DNA from: Candidatus Litorirhabdus singularis
GTDB lineage: Bacteria; Pseudomonadota; Gammaproteobacteria; Pseudomonadales; Halieaceae
Direction: 5' to 3'
DNA: 64,000 bases
Assembly: GCF_026262625.1 (NCBI RefSeq)
Contig: NZ_SHNN01000003.1
Span: 536,911 to 600,910 of the forward strand
The position numbers were made by a program, and so were the translations under genes. This document shows, piece after piece, positions 33,693 through 42,809 of this stretch; the stretch's first letter is position 1; every line of letters begins with the position of its first letter. The notes below the pieces were generated by a model. The model saw only the letters and a program-made list of their open reading frames with translations. It was not told where the DNA came from and did not search any database.

Positions 33693-33926
33693 CTAGATAC
33701 TCAGCCCAAGCATAGCGAGCACTCCAATGATCCCGGTCTGCTTGATATCGCCCCAGACGGAGGCCTCTGCGTCCGCGAGCAAGTATTCAAGCTCCTCTTC
33801 ACTCAGATCTTCTTCCGACTTACTGTGCAGGATAAGATCTTTACGCACCCGTTTGACGGCTACTTTACGGACCCTGCGCTTGATCACACGATGCGGGAAA
33901 TAGTGCTTAAGTTGTTCCAGTTCCAT
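33693..33926 (-). CDS. Small basic protein of unknown function
   Basis: 77-residue protein with a Lys/Arg-rich first part (HRVIKRRVRKVAVKRVRKD), an acidic middle (SEEDLSEEELEYLLADAE) and a hydrophobic end (TGIIGVLAMLGLSI). The charge segregation is striking, but I recognise no family. The ATG at 33926 follows the molybdoenzyme stop by 4 bases; a GTG at 33941 would overlap it. Probably cotranscribed with its neighbours. Confidence 0.55.
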   Translation of the reverse strand: MELEQLKHYFPHRVIKRRVRKVAVKRVRKDLILHSKSEEDLSEEELEYLLADAEASVWGDIKQTGIIGVLAMLGLSI

Positions 33927-33930
33927 AAGC

Positions 33931-36162
33931 TTAGGGTACACCAGTCACAGGCTTTACCGATACGGGTACGCCGTTGACCACCGAGGTGCCTGAAGGGACA
34001 TCCAAAGTCTCATCAACCAAATCATTGGCACTGACACCGGGCAGCCGCTGGCGCGCCGTCGACTGCCCACTGTCGGCGTAAGTGTGCCCAAAGCCGTGCG
34101 GAAAACTGACTACGCCAGGCATCATTTCATCACTGACCACCACCTCCAACACCTGGCTGCCAACGGCCGTGGTAATTTCCGCCGGCTGCCCCTCATGCAA
34201 CGCCAACCGGGTCGCATCCTGCGGGTTAACCAACAGCGTGCAGCGATTCTTGCCACGCGCGTAGGGCACCAGATTGTGCAGCCAGGAGTTCATATCGCGA
34301 ATATGCCGGCGGCCGACCATCACCAGGTCAGGCAGCGGCCTTTGCAGCGCCAGCGCAGCACGCGGCAGGTCGTTCACGATCAATGCGGGCACCAGATTAA
34401 TGCGCTTGTTCTCCGTGCGTAGAGCATGAGGTAACATCGACTGCAGCGGCCCCAGATCAATGCCATGCTCAGCCGCACTAACCTTGGCCAGAGTCAGTCC
34501 ATCCGGATTATCGCCAAACTGGTCGCCATAGGGCCCCAGCCGCAGCAGAATATCCAGAAACCGTTCGCTGTCACGATACTGCTCGGTCGCCGCCTTGATC
34601 TGCGCTGCTCTGGCTTCGGGATCAGCAGCGGCAGCGCAAATCTGCGCCAGCATACCGTCCAGCATCATCGCATTGAGGTCTGCGGCCTCCATGCCGTTCA
34701 TACGGGCAGCCACCTCCAATAACAACTCATACTGTTCGCGACTGTCATCCGCCGCCGCAAACACCTGCGGCGAGTAGCGAGCAAAGTTGCGCTGGCAAAA
34801 AGCCGAGAACAGGAAATCGTAATTACTGTGCTCCAACTGAGTGGTCGATGGCAGGATAATGTCAGCTGCAGCAGTGGTCTCATTAATATAAAAATCTAGC
34901 GCCACTACAAAGTCGAGTTTTTCCATGGCACTGCGCACCGCCTTGCCGTTAGGCACTGACAATACCGGGTTGCCCGCTACGGTAATCAAGGCATGAACAG
35001 CGTCTGCTCCCTCACAGCTAAGCTCCTCGGCCATCAGGGACGCGGGCAGCATACCCATGTACTCCGGAAATCCTCGCGCACGCGACTTCCAGCGACCGTG
35101 CTTTAGCGGCTGATATGGCAAGGGCTCGTTCTGCCCGGTAGCCGGCCGCGCAATCATCGACCCACCCGGCACATCGAGACGACCGCTGAGTATATTAATC
35201 ACCTCCACCAGCCAACTGGCAACGGTACCAAACTCCTGCGTGCACAGGCCGATGCGGCCGTACAGCACGGGATTGTCTGCCGCGTGAAAATCTGCCACCA
35301 ACTGCCGGATAGTCGCCGCGTCGATGCCGGTTACGGCGGCAACACTCGCGGCAGTGTAAGGTGCCACCAACTGCCGTAACTCCATCACCCCATCGACAAT
35401 CGGTGCCAGCGCGCCGACCGTCACCCAGTCATTGCTAAACAACTCATTGACCCAGGCCAGCAACAGAAAAGCGTCACTACCGGGCCTGATAAACAAGTGC
35501 TGCTGTGCGACCTCGGCTGTCTCCGTACGCCGTGGGTCCAGCACCACCGTGCGACCACCCCGCTCATGCAGTTCCTGCAGCCGCGCCTTAATGTCCGGCG
35601 CGCCCAACAGTGAACCCTGCGACACCAATGGATTGCCTCCCATGCACACCAGGAAGTCAGTGCGTTCCAGATCCGGCACGGGTATCAGCCAGGCGTTCCC
35701 GTAGAGTAGTTCACAGGCCAGGTTCTTGGGTTGCTGGTCAACACTGCCGGCGGAGAAAAAGCGCTCGGTATTGAGCATGTTGATAAACAACTCGGTGTAA
35801 ATCTGGGTGTTGAAGTTATGGCCGTTGGGGTTGCCGTAATACATCGCGATAGCATCTTTGCCATACTGTTCGCGGATGCCGTGCAGACGCTCACCAACTT
35901 CGCTCAGCGCCTCCTCCCAGCTGATCGACTCCCAGCCGTCGGCGGTGCGTCGCACTGGCTCACGCAGTCGCTCCGGATCCTCATGGATATGATTGAAAGC
36001 CTGCGATTTAGCGCAGACATAACCGCGTGAACGCGGGTCATCCGCATCGCCTTTAATCGAAATTACCTGGCGCGCATCTTGATCCACCTCCAGCACCAGG
36101 CCGCAGCTGGCTTCACAGGTGGGACAACTACGGTATATCGTTTCAGTCGCTGATTCAGTCAT
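33931..36162 (-). CDS. Molybdopterin-dependent oxidoreductase (DMSO reductase/formate dehydrogenase superfamily)
   Basis: 743-residue molybdenum or tungsten bis-MGD enzyme. N-terminal [4Fe-4S] ligands Cys13, Cys16, Cys20 and Cys50 (CPTCEASC...GYVCAK), then GDADDPRSRG, the substrate-domain stretch AMYYGNPNGHNF, CMGGNPLVSQGS, and the C-terminal MGD-binding domain with HIRDMNSWLHNL. No Tat signal is seen, so it should be cytoplasmic. Electron-transfer subunits are not adjacent. Members act on formate, alcohols, alkynes or steroid side chains; substrate unknown. The two tiny genes after it are closely spaced. Confidence 0.88.
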   Translation of the reverse strand: MTESATETIYRSCPTCEASCGLVLEVDQDARQVISIKGDADDPRSRGYVCAKSQAFNHIHEDPERLREPVRRTADGWESISWEEALSEVGERLHGIREQYGKDAIAMYYGNPNGHNFNTQIYTELFINMLNTERFFSAGSVDQQPKNLACELLYGNAWLIPVPDLERTDFLVCMGGNPLVSQGSLLGAPDIKARLQELHERGGRTVVLDPRRTETAEVAQQHLFIRPGSDAFLLLAWVNELFSNDWVTVGALAPIVDGVMELRQLVAPYTAASVAAVTGIDAATIRQLVADFHAADNPVLYGRIGLCTQEFGTVASWLVEVINILSGRLDVPGGSMIARPATGQNEPLPYQPLKHGRWKSRARGFPEYMGMLPASLMAEELSCEGADAVHALITVAGNPVLSVPNGKAVRSAMEKLDFVVALDFYINETTAAADIILPSTTQLEHSNYDFLFSAFCQRNFARYSPQVFAAADDSREQYELLLEVAARMNGMEAADLNAMMLDGMLAQICAAAADPEARAAQIKAATEQYRDSERFLDILLRLGPYGDQFGDNPDGLTLAKVSAAEHGIDLGPLQSMLPHALRTENKRINLVPALIVNDLPRAALALQRPLPDLVMVGRRHIRDMNSWLHNLVPYARGKNRCTLLVNPQDATRLALHEGQPAEITTAVGSQVLEVVVSDEMMPGVVSFPHGFGHTYADSGQSTARQRLPGVSANDLVDETLDVPSGTSVVNGVPVSVKPVTGVP

Positions 36163-36538
36163 TGTTTTGCCTTACTGACGTATCACAAAAATGCCGGATA
36201 GAGTCGACCCGGCACAAGCCATTGGGTTTGCTGGGGACCACCGCCGGCGAGCCGGAGAATGTATCTGCTGCGCGTTGCCGCCATTAAAAACGCCTCACCA
36301 CAGCAGACTGCCATGAAATGGCATAGCCCTGATTTTGTCAATTAACAGCGGCAGCCTGCGGCCAGATAGTCAAACCAGCGTGGAGCCAATGTTCTTTCTC
36401 GCAGTGGACTCGTTGCCAGATTCGGTCCTGCCTTGGCTTATGGCCCTACACCCTCTGCAGGACCGGCTCCGCGACAAACCGCAGACATGACAGCACCGCG
36501 AGAAGCTAAGGGCAGCTCTCTGTGCCTGGAAAGTCAGG
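36163..36538. other. Intergenic region
   Basis: 376 bases between the molybdoenzyme start and the malic enzyme stop, both on the minus strand. It holds no credible gene. Two short perfect hairpins are present: TGCCGG/CCGGCA near 36191-36213 and TGCCAT/ATGGCA at 36309-36323. Neither is followed by a T-run. The molybdoenzyme promoter should be here, but I cannot place it. Confidence 0.5.
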
Positions 36539-38176
36539 TCAGGCGTAGTGGGGATAGACCGGCTGGTACATCATGGCTTTTATCGCTGCCAGCGGGTTAT
36601 CGGGTCTGACCACGCTGGCCACACCCTCCTCCCAGGCAACTTCCGCGACGGCAGCAGCAATCAGCGCCGACACTTCTGTGATATTTGATAGCGGCGGGTA
36701 CACCCGTCCCAACTGCAGATCTTCGGCAGTAACCTGGTCAGCAAGGCAATTCGCAGCAGCAAGAAACATAGTGTCGGTGACGCGGGTGCTGCCACTGGCC
36801 AGCACTCCCAATCCGACCCCGGGAAATATATAGGCATTGTTGCCCTGACCAGAAACAAACTTCTTTGCAGCATAGCTGACCGGCGCAAAGGGACTGCCGC
36901 TGGCGAACACAGCCCTGCCGTCACTCCACTGGTAGGCCTGCTCCGCAGTACATTCAGCCTTGGTCGTGGGGTTGGATAGCGCAAAAATCAGCGGACGCTG
37001 GTTATACTCGGCCATGCTCCGAATGATCGACTCGCTAAACACCCCCGCTTGCCCCGCGGCACCGATCAGAGCGGTAGGCTGCAGTACCTCCACCGCGTCC
37101 TCGAAGTTGGCAATCGCTTGCTGATCATGGGCAAACGTCTGTTTTTGCTCGGGTATGTCGCTACGCCCGCTGACCAGCAAACCCTGGCTATCGAAGTACC
37201 AGCAACACTGCCGTGCCTCCGACTCGCTGATTCCCATCGCCACCAGCGCCGCCACCACACTGCGGCCAATCCCGATGCCCGCCTGACCGGCGCCATAGAA
37301 CAACAAACGCTGGTGCTCAAGTTTGCCCTTGCTTATGCGCATTGCTGCCTTTAAACCCGCAAGAGCCACTGCACCGGTACCCTGAATATCATCATCAAAC
37401 ACACACGCCAGATCACGATAATGCTTTAGCAGACGAAAGGCATTGCGGTTACCGAAGTCTTCCAGCTGAATCAGCACGCCCGGAAACTGCTGCTGAGCAG
37501 CGTCCATAAATTCTGCGACCAGATCGTCGTAGCTCGCTCCCCTTTCGCGGCGCTGCTCCAATCCGTTATAGAGCTCATCGCCGAGCAGGGATTCATTATT
37601 GGTGCCGACATCGAGCGTCACTGGCAGGCAGTGCTCAGGCGCTATGCCCGCACAACCGGTGTACAAAGACAGTTTCCCAACGGGTATGCCCATGCCATTA
37701 GCGCCAAGGTCACCCAGACCGAGAATGCGTTCACCATCAGTGACCACAATCACCCGCACATCCGGGTGCGGCCAGTTAGCTAAAACATCTGCAACCTGAC
37801 CAAGATCATCCAGTGAGATATACAGACCGCGGGGGCGGCGGTAAATGTGCCCAAACTCCTGGCAGGCCTTACCCACCGTGGGTGTATAGATGAGCGGCAT
37901 GATCTCTTCAATATGATTCATGAGCACGCGGTAGAACAGGGTCTCATTGCGATCCTGCAGGGCTATCAGAAACAGGTAGCGCTCCAGATCCCCGGACTTG
38001 GACCGCACATTACCCAGCACCCTGCGTTCCTGCTCAGCGAGGGTATGCACGCGAGGGGGCAGTAGTCCATTGAGTCCCAGTGCCCGACGCTCTGCGAGCG
38101 TGAACGAGGTGCCCTTATTACGCAAAGGGTCATGCAATAACCTGACCCCGCCTGGTATCTCCCCGGCGTCATCCAT
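36539..38176 (-). CDS. maeA: NAD-dependent malic enzyme
   Basis: 545-residue malic enzyme of the large (SfcA/MaeA) type, which decarboxylates malate to pyruvate with NAD and a divalent metal. Catalytic Tyr97 in IYTPTVG, TDGERILGLGDLG at 146-158, Lys168 in GIPVGKLSLYTGCAGI, LIQLEDFGNRNAF and FDDDIQGTGAV for the metal site, and GAGQAGIGIG for the dinucleotide are all seen. Full length. It supplies pyruvate, NADH and CO2 during growth on acyl-CoA-derived carbon, which fits a bacterium that lives on lipid-like substrates. Confidence 0.95.
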   Translation of the reverse strand: MDDAGEIPGGVRLLHDPLRNKGTSFTLAERRALGLNGLLPPRVHTLAEQERRVLGNVRSKSGDLERYLFLIALQDRNETLFYRVLMNHIEEIMPLIYTPTVGKACQEFGHIYRRPRGLYISLDDLGQVADVLANWPHPDVRVIVVTDGERILGLGDLGANGMGIPVGKLSLYTGCAGIAPEHCLPVTLDVGTNNESLLGDELYNGLEQRRERGASYDDLVAEFMDAAQQQFPGVLIQLEDFGNRNAFRLLKHYRDLACVFDDDIQGTGAVALAGLKAAMRISKGKLEHQRLLFYGAGQAGIGIGRSVVAALVAMGISESEARQCCWYFDSQGLLVSGRSDIPEQKQTFAHDQQAIANFEDAVEVLQPTALIGAAGQAGVFSESIIRSMAEYNQRPLIFALSNPTTKAECTAEQAYQWSDGRAVFASGSPFAPVSYAAKKFVSGQGNNAYIFPGVGLGVLASGSTRVTDTMFLAAANCLADQVTAEDLQLGRVYPPLSNITEVSALIAAAVAEVAWEEGVASVVRPDNPLAAIKAMMYQPVYPHYA

Positions 38177-38208
38177 TACTGCGTAGTCTCATCACTATCG
38201 ACAACCTG

Positions 38209-38544
38209 CTAGTCCCGCAGTCGATCCGGGTAAACCAGTCCCAGCATGTATTCAGCGGCGGCTTCTGCATCGTAGTCCGACACACTGCTATCGCCTCCCC
38301 GAGCCGGCATTTTGAGGTAGCCTTGCTGAGCATGCTCAAAAAGAACAGCTTCCCACAGGCTCGATCTGTCCTCCCAGTCGGCCGCCCGTTCAGGCACCGG
38401 CGCGCCATCCTGGCCGCTCTCATGACACCCGGCGCAAGCTTGCTGATAGGCCGCTCGGCCTTCTTCATACCGCTCCAGGGCATTGCCTTGATTCACGCTA
38501 AAAATCAGCAACAACAAAAACCATCTGCAAGTCATCAGCCACAT
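38209..38544 (-). CDS. Small c-type cytochrome (cytochrome c5-like), secreted
   Basis: 111-residue exported monoheme cytochrome. An N-terminal signal (about residues 1-23, ending near GNALE) is followed by the heme site CAGCH, and the likely axial Met in YLKMPARGG. Length and spacing resemble cytochrome c5/c4-like domains. The ATG at 38544 is chosen; a TTG at 38559 is the alternative. It lies 32 bases upstream of the malic enzyme gene and may share its transcript. Electron partner unknown. Confidence 0.85.
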   Translation of the reverse strand: MWLMTCRWFLLLLIFSVNQGNALERYEEGRAAYQQACAGCHESGQDGAPVPERAADWEDRSSLWEAVLFEHAQQGYLKMPARGGDSSVSDYDAEAAAEYMLGLVYPDRLRD

Positions 38545-38685
38545 AACAGTTACCCCCAATCCAGGTCGGATTCTGGCAAGCCACTCTGCACAGTTCAGGC
38601 AGCTCTAAAGCAAGCATGGCACATCATTATCCAAAATGTATTGATGTAGCTCAGATAGTGAACAAGCTCTGGAGCAAACGCCTGA

Positions 38686-39351
38686 TCACTGAGCGAAGGG
38701 GGCGCCGTCAAAGCGGTCGCGCACTACAAACTCCTCTACCGCCTTACGCTTCAATCGCGTCAATTGCTTCACCGGCTTACCGATCGGCACCAGCGTAGCC
38801 AACGCCCAATCTTCAGGAACATTCAGTAATTCCTTTACCGCCGGTTCAACCGCCAGACTGATAGTGGTCATAGTGCCGCCAAAGCCCTCGGCCCGCGCCG
38901 CCATAAGAATATTCCAGACCAGAGGATAGATGGAGCCTCCACTGGCCAAACTAATACGATCAAGGTCCTTGTCCAGCGCAGCAATACTGCCCAGATCAAG
39001 ACAAACTGCTAACAACACGCTGGCGTTGCGCAGGTGATCGGTGAGCTGCGGCAACGGCTCAACCGCGGCTATCTGTTCCGCTGTCAGCGCGGTTTCGTGA
39101 ATGGGACTGTAGGGCGTCTCGCCAGCCATAGACTGGGCTGTATAGCGCCGTGCGGTCTCTAAGGAAAGGTCTGCAATGGCGGCTTGCAAAGGTTTGTCAC
39201 GCACAACGATAATTTTACCCGCCTGACGATTACCACCGCTGGGCGCGAAGCGCGCATTCTCCAGAATCTGGTAGAGCAATTCATCCGACATGTCCTCGCC
39301 GGTGTATTGGCGGGCCGAAAAAGTGCTGCGCATGGTTTCATAAAGTTCCAA
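38686..39351 (-). CDS. Nitroreductase family protein
   Basis: 221-residue FMN-dependent nitroreductase-fold protein. Seen: ELYETMRSTFSARQYT, ENARFAPSGGNRQAGKIIVV (FMN phosphate region) and GGTMTTISLAVEPAVKELLNVPEDWALATLVPIGKP near the C-terminus. The start is TTG at 39351, which has AAGGGAG seven bases upstream and gives the usual MELYE-type N-terminus. The GTG at 39375 would place eight extra codons over that ribosome site. Substrate unknown; quinones, enones or nitroaromatics are typical. Confidence 0.88.
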   Translation of the reverse strand: MELYETMRSTFSARQYTGEDMSDELLYQILENARFAPSGGNRQAGKIIVVRDKPLQAAIADLSLETARRYTAQSMAGETPYSPIHETALTAEQIAAVEPLPQLTDHLRNASVLLAVCLDLGSIAALDKDLDRISLASGGSIYPLVWNILMAARAEGFGGTMTTISLAVEPAVKELLNVPEDWALATLVPIGKPVKQLTRLKRKAVEEFVVRDRFDGAPFAQ

Positions 39352-39445
39352 GAATAATTCTCCCTTTCGGTACACTAAGAGGGCCCGAGACGGGCACGGC
39401 TTCAGTTTAGCAGATACTGCGGAGGGGTATTATCGGAACCTTGGC

Positions 39446-39476
39446 AAAAAAACCGGGCGAGCAAATGCTGCGCCCG
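39446..39476 (-). terminator. Rho-independent terminator of the TonB-dependent receptor gene
   Basis: On the minus strand CGGGCG and CGCCCG (39476-39471 and 39459-39454) form a stem extended by AGCA/TGCT pairing with one bulge, followed at once by G and seven T (39452-39446). It lies 11 bases after the receptor stop codon. Confidence 0.85.
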
Positions 39477-39487
39477 ATGCAGCAGAC

Positions 39488-41959
39488 TCAGAACATGTAC
39501 TTGAATTCCATACCGTACATACGCGGAGGCTCACGCCGGTCATAGGAGGGCGCACCGTCAGTAATCGGCGATGCGATAGCCGCACCGGAGCCGCCAGCTT
39601 CCGTGTCTGGACCCCAGTCGGTGGCATTGGTCATCCAACCGGCCACTTCCCAGTTGCCATTCGGGCTCAGGTAAGCAAGCCGCAGATTCAATTGCTCTTT
39701 GTCTTTAAGGTCCGGGCAGCTGTCAAAAGGCAAGTCATCACCGCGTGGCGCAACCGCAGAGTCCTGGCTAATAGTTAAATCACCGTCAACGGTATCCAGC
39801 TCATAGTAGGCTGAGGTGCCAGTACCCAGGTCTTCAATGTACTTACAGGAAAGACGGTCCGTCTCACCTTCCTGCCAGCCCCAGGAAATAGCGGCAGAAA
39901 CTTCGGAGCCCGCATTCATCGCATAGGTATACGTTGCGCCCAGAGCATAGGAAATTTCTGGAGAGCCAGTCAGCTTGTTGCCGGTCTCGTCAACGGGATC
40001 GCATACACCGTCTACTTCGCGACGCCGCACACGGTCCGTGTACTTGGCATCCAACGTACCCAGATTACCCCAGAGCTCCAGGCCATTGACTGGCACCCAG
40101 TTAACAGCCAGCTCTACGCCTTGGCCTTCCACATCCGAGGTTTCAAATTGGTTGGAATCGAAATCTGACTCGGGCAGACAAGACGCCGGAATGAAGGTCA
40201 GGTCCTGCAAATTCTCGTAGTCGAAATCAAAATAAGTCGCATTAACGCGCAGCGTATTATCCAGCCAGGTAGATTTAATACCGAACTCCAGGTTTTCTAC
40301 CTCGGCAGGGTCAAACGCAGGCGACACGTTGGAGTCGTCTGCACTGTTAAACCCGCCAGCCTTATAGCCTAGCGCCCAACTGGCGTACAACAAAACATCT
40401 TCGGTGAGCGCATAGTCCACCACAAAGCGCGGGGTGGTTTCATTCCAACTCTCGCTCTGATCGTAGGAGCCTGGAATAGTACCGCCGACTGGCAGGTAGT
40501 TACCGGCATCATCAAACAGTGTTGGCGTGAATGCAAAATGGACGCCGAAATCGTTAACCGGGACAAAGCGACTAAAGTCCTTCTCATCTTCTGTGTACCG
40601 CACACCGGCAGTCAGTGAAAGCTTTTCAGTCACGTCATAAGTAAAGTCGGCAAACACCGCCCAGGATGTGTAATCTCCCTGCACGTTGATATTCTCGCGA
40701 TAGCGATCAGCCACTGCCAAGGCTTCTGCACCGCTGGTATAAATCCGTGGCAGATGCGGGAACACCGAAAACGCAAGATCATAGCCGGTACCCGGCGGAA
40801 AAGTGTCATAGGGAACGCCAACCTCGCGCTCTATAATCAGGCGATCTGCTGCACTCGGGTCAAGCGAGATCGCACTGGTCTGCTTGGCAGTCTCCTCGTG
40901 GTAATTAGCACCAACAGTCCACTGCAGTTTCTGCCCCCATTCACCGGCAAAGCGGAACTCCTGGCTCCACTGCTCATTATCTTCGATGTTGTTGTCATCG
41001 AATTCAAAAGTGGGATCGATCCAACCATCCTGATTCTCAGGGTTCTCACTCTCGTAAGTACGGTAGGAGGTGATCGATGTAAATGTCGCAGCAGACAATT
41101 CGTAAGTCAGGTGCAGCGAGGTACCAAACAGCTCGCGGGTTTCATCCAGGCGTCGGTTGGTGGCAGTCTCTCGAAAGTCTGCGCCGGCATTATCGCGCGG
41201 GCCATAAAGAGCGCTGGTAACGGCTTTCGAATCCTGATCAATTTTGTCGTACTCGACACGCCAGAGAATATCCAGATTATCTGACGGTAACCAACGCAGG
41301 GCACTGGTGATAGCCCAATTCTTTTGGTACTGATGATCATCTCCGGTAACAATATTCGTCACATAACCATCTCGGGTGTTTGCCAGCACACCGGTACGCC
41401 AGTACAGCTGATCGGTCAGCGGCAGGTTGTAAACACCTTCGACCTGCACACGATTATAATTACCCAGGGTCGCCTGAACCCAACCCTCGGTTTCATCAAT
41501 TGGTTTATTGGTTACGTACTGGATTGCACCAGCCGCCGCGTTGCGGCCAAACAACGTACCCTGCGGACCGTTCAAGATTTCGATGCGGGCGATATCATTG
41601 AAGGCCACCTTAGAACCACCGGAGCGTCCAATGTAAACACCATCTAGATACACACCCACCGCAGGGTCTGCTCCCACCCCAAAATCGCTGGTGCCAATAC
41701 CACGAATCTTGTAGCTGGGCTGGTTGGAACTGCGCGGAATCTCAACATTGGGAGTAAACGCGTCCAGGTCACCTATATCCTGCGCGGTAAGACGGTCCAG
41801 ACTCTCTGAGGTGAACGCCTGCACTGCAATAGGCACATCCTGCAGACCCTCCTCGCGCTTCTGAGCGGTAACCACAACTTCTTCTAGCACAGCCTGTGAA
41901 TGAGCGAGCTGAGTGGCCACTGCGAGCGCGACTGGCACTGCGATTCTGAATACGTTCAT
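39488..41959 (-). CDS. TonB-dependent outer-membrane receptor
   Basis: 823-residue receptor with a signal peptide (residues 1-22, AHSQA), TonB box-like EEVVVTAQKREEGLQDVPIAV, a plug domain with NQPSYKIRGIGTSDFG and GPQGTLFGRNAAAGAIQYVTNKP, and a beta-barrel ending in Phe (MEFKYMF). The plug wording is that of the large receptor clade common in sphingomonads and marine Gammaproteobacteria that take up lipids, sterols and other hydrophobic compounds; it lacks siderophore-specific features. With a strong extended -10 promoter and terminator it is monocistronic. It is the only uptake receptor in the window and a candidate steroid importer (EdcT-like role), by inference only. Confidence 0.92.
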   Translation of the reverse strand: MNVFRIAVPVALAVATQLAHSQAVLEEVVVTAQKREEGLQDVPIAVQAFTSESLDRLTAQDIGDLDAFTPNVEIPRSSNQPSYKIRGIGTSDFGVGADPAVGVYLDGVYIGRSGGSKVAFNDIARIEILNGPQGTLFGRNAAAGAIQYVTNKPIDETEGWVQATLGNYNRVQVEGVYNLPLTDQLYWRTGVLANTRDGYVTNIVTGDDHQYQKNWAITSALRWLPSDNLDILWRVEYDKIDQDSKAVTSALYGPRDNAGADFRETATNRRLDETRELFGTSLHLTYELSAATFTSITSYRTYESENPENQDGWIDPTFEFDDNNIEDNEQWSQEFRFAGEWGQKLQWTVGANYHEETAKQTSAISLDPSAADRLIIEREVGVPYDTFPPGTGYDLAFSVFPHLPRIYTSGAEALAVADRYRENINVQGDYTSWAVFADFTYDVTEKLSLTAGVRYTEDEKDFSRFVPVNDFGVHFAFTPTLFDDAGNYLPVGGTIPGSYDQSESWNETTPRFVVDYALTEDVLLYASWALGYKAGGFNSADDSNVSPAFDPAEVENLEFGIKSTWLDNTLRVNATYFDFDYENLQDLTFIPASCLPESDFDSNQFETSDVEGQGVELAVNWVPVNGLELWGNLGTLDAKYTDRVRRREVDGVCDPVDETGNKLTGSPEISYALGATYTYAMNAGSEVSAAISWGWQEGETDRLSCKYIEDLGTGTSAYYELDTVDGDLTISQDSAVAPRGDDLPFDSCPDLKDKEQLNLRLAYLSPNGNWEVAGWMTNATDWGPDTEAGGSGAAIASPITDGAPSYDRREPPRMYGMEFKYMF

Positions 41960-42031
41960 GCTGTCCCCTGATTTGAACTTTATAATTATTGTCAGCGGTT
42001 TAAAGACCAGTTTCTGACGTTTTTCGGCTCG

Positions 42032-42040
42032 ATTATAGCA
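42032..42040 (-). promoter_or_regulatory. Extended -10 promoter for the TonB-dependent receptor
   Basis: Minus strand TGCTATAAT: a perfect TATAAT with the TGn extension, 73 bases before the receptor ATG. No good -35 is seen at 16-18 bases, consistent with an extended -10 promoter. Confidence 0.5.
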
Positions 42041-42069
42041 TTGCGTCTGGCGCTAATTGCACCCCCCAT

Positions 42070-42747
42070 TTAGTCTGTCAGCAGCACGCCCTCAGCGGTC
42101 GGCTGCAGCAAATCGAGATCTTTATTGCGCGCATTGTTGACGCCGATCGCAAGCGGCTGAACCCGCAATGGATAGCTGAGCTGTGGCGCAAAAATGGGGT
42201 CGTTAACCGCCAAACGGGACTGTGGGTCAAGCCATCGCTCAACGTCTTCCTCGCGCAATACCACTGGCATGCGTTTATGGAACTGCTCAAATTCAGGGGC
42301 CGCTGCCGTGGTTAACAGAGCACAGGACTCTATGATTTGATCGTCACCCTGCCAAATCTCCCAAACCGCAGCCACCGGCAATGCCTGATCAACGGCGGCA
42401 ATGAGATACGGTTGCTTAGCGTCCTCTTCCTTCCGCCATTCAATAAACGAGGACATAGGCACAATACCCCGGCGGCTTTTAAAAGCCTCGCCAAACGCAC
42501 GGCTGCTGGCAATGGTTTCGCTGCGTGCGTTGAACATCGCGTATTTCTGGTCGACCTGTTTTGCCCAGGCCGGCGTCAGCCACCAGCGCACAGCTGCCAG
42601 CTCTCGCTGCAGACCAGACTGGCGCACCATGGCAATAGTTTCAGTGGGAGCGATGTTGGAGCGAGAAGGTAACGTCAGGTCGACACCCAACACCTGCAGT
42701 AAACGCTGCAGTTCAGGATTATCAATAACGTTAAAGCGCCCGCACAT
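42070..42747 (-). CDS. yedK: SOS response-associated peptidase (SRAP) / abasic-site crosslinking protein
   Basis: 225-residue HMCES/YedK protein that covalently traps abasic sites in single-stranded DNA. The catalytic Cys2 (MCGRF), Asn73 (FNARSET), Glu103 (SSFIEW) and His157 (QFHKRMP) are all present in order. Length is normal. It stands alone between the ACAD pair and the receptor; no LexA box is seen upstream. Confidence 0.93.
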   Translation of the reverse strand: MCGRFNVIDNPELQRLLQVLGVDLTLPSRSNIAPTETIAMVRQSGLQRELAAVRWWLTPAWAKQVDQKYAMFNARSETIASSRAFGEAFKSRRGIVPMSSFIEWRKEEDAKQPYLIAAVDQALPVAAVWEIWQGDDQIIESCALLTTAAAPEFEQFHKRMPVVLREEDVERWLDPQSRLAVNDPIFAPQLSYPLRVQPLAIGVNNARNKDLDLLQPTAEGVLLTD

Positions 42748-42767
42748 AGCGTCTCAGGATAGACGCT
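42748..42767. repeat. Hairpin just upstream of the SRAP gene
   Basis: AGCGTCT and AGACGCT pair perfectly around a CAGGAT loop, directly before the SRAP start codon and 42 bases after the ACAD stop. It could be an mRNA structure controlling SRAP translation or a weak terminator; no T-run follows. Confidence 0.35.
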
Positions 42768-42809
42768 CTGGTACCCGTCGGCAATTGGCGCTGGCGCGTT
42801 GCGTGATCG

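Noticed and set aside
42748..42809. LexA box upstream of the SRAP gene.
   Set aside because: No CTGT-N8-ACAG type sequence is present; only a hairpin is seen.
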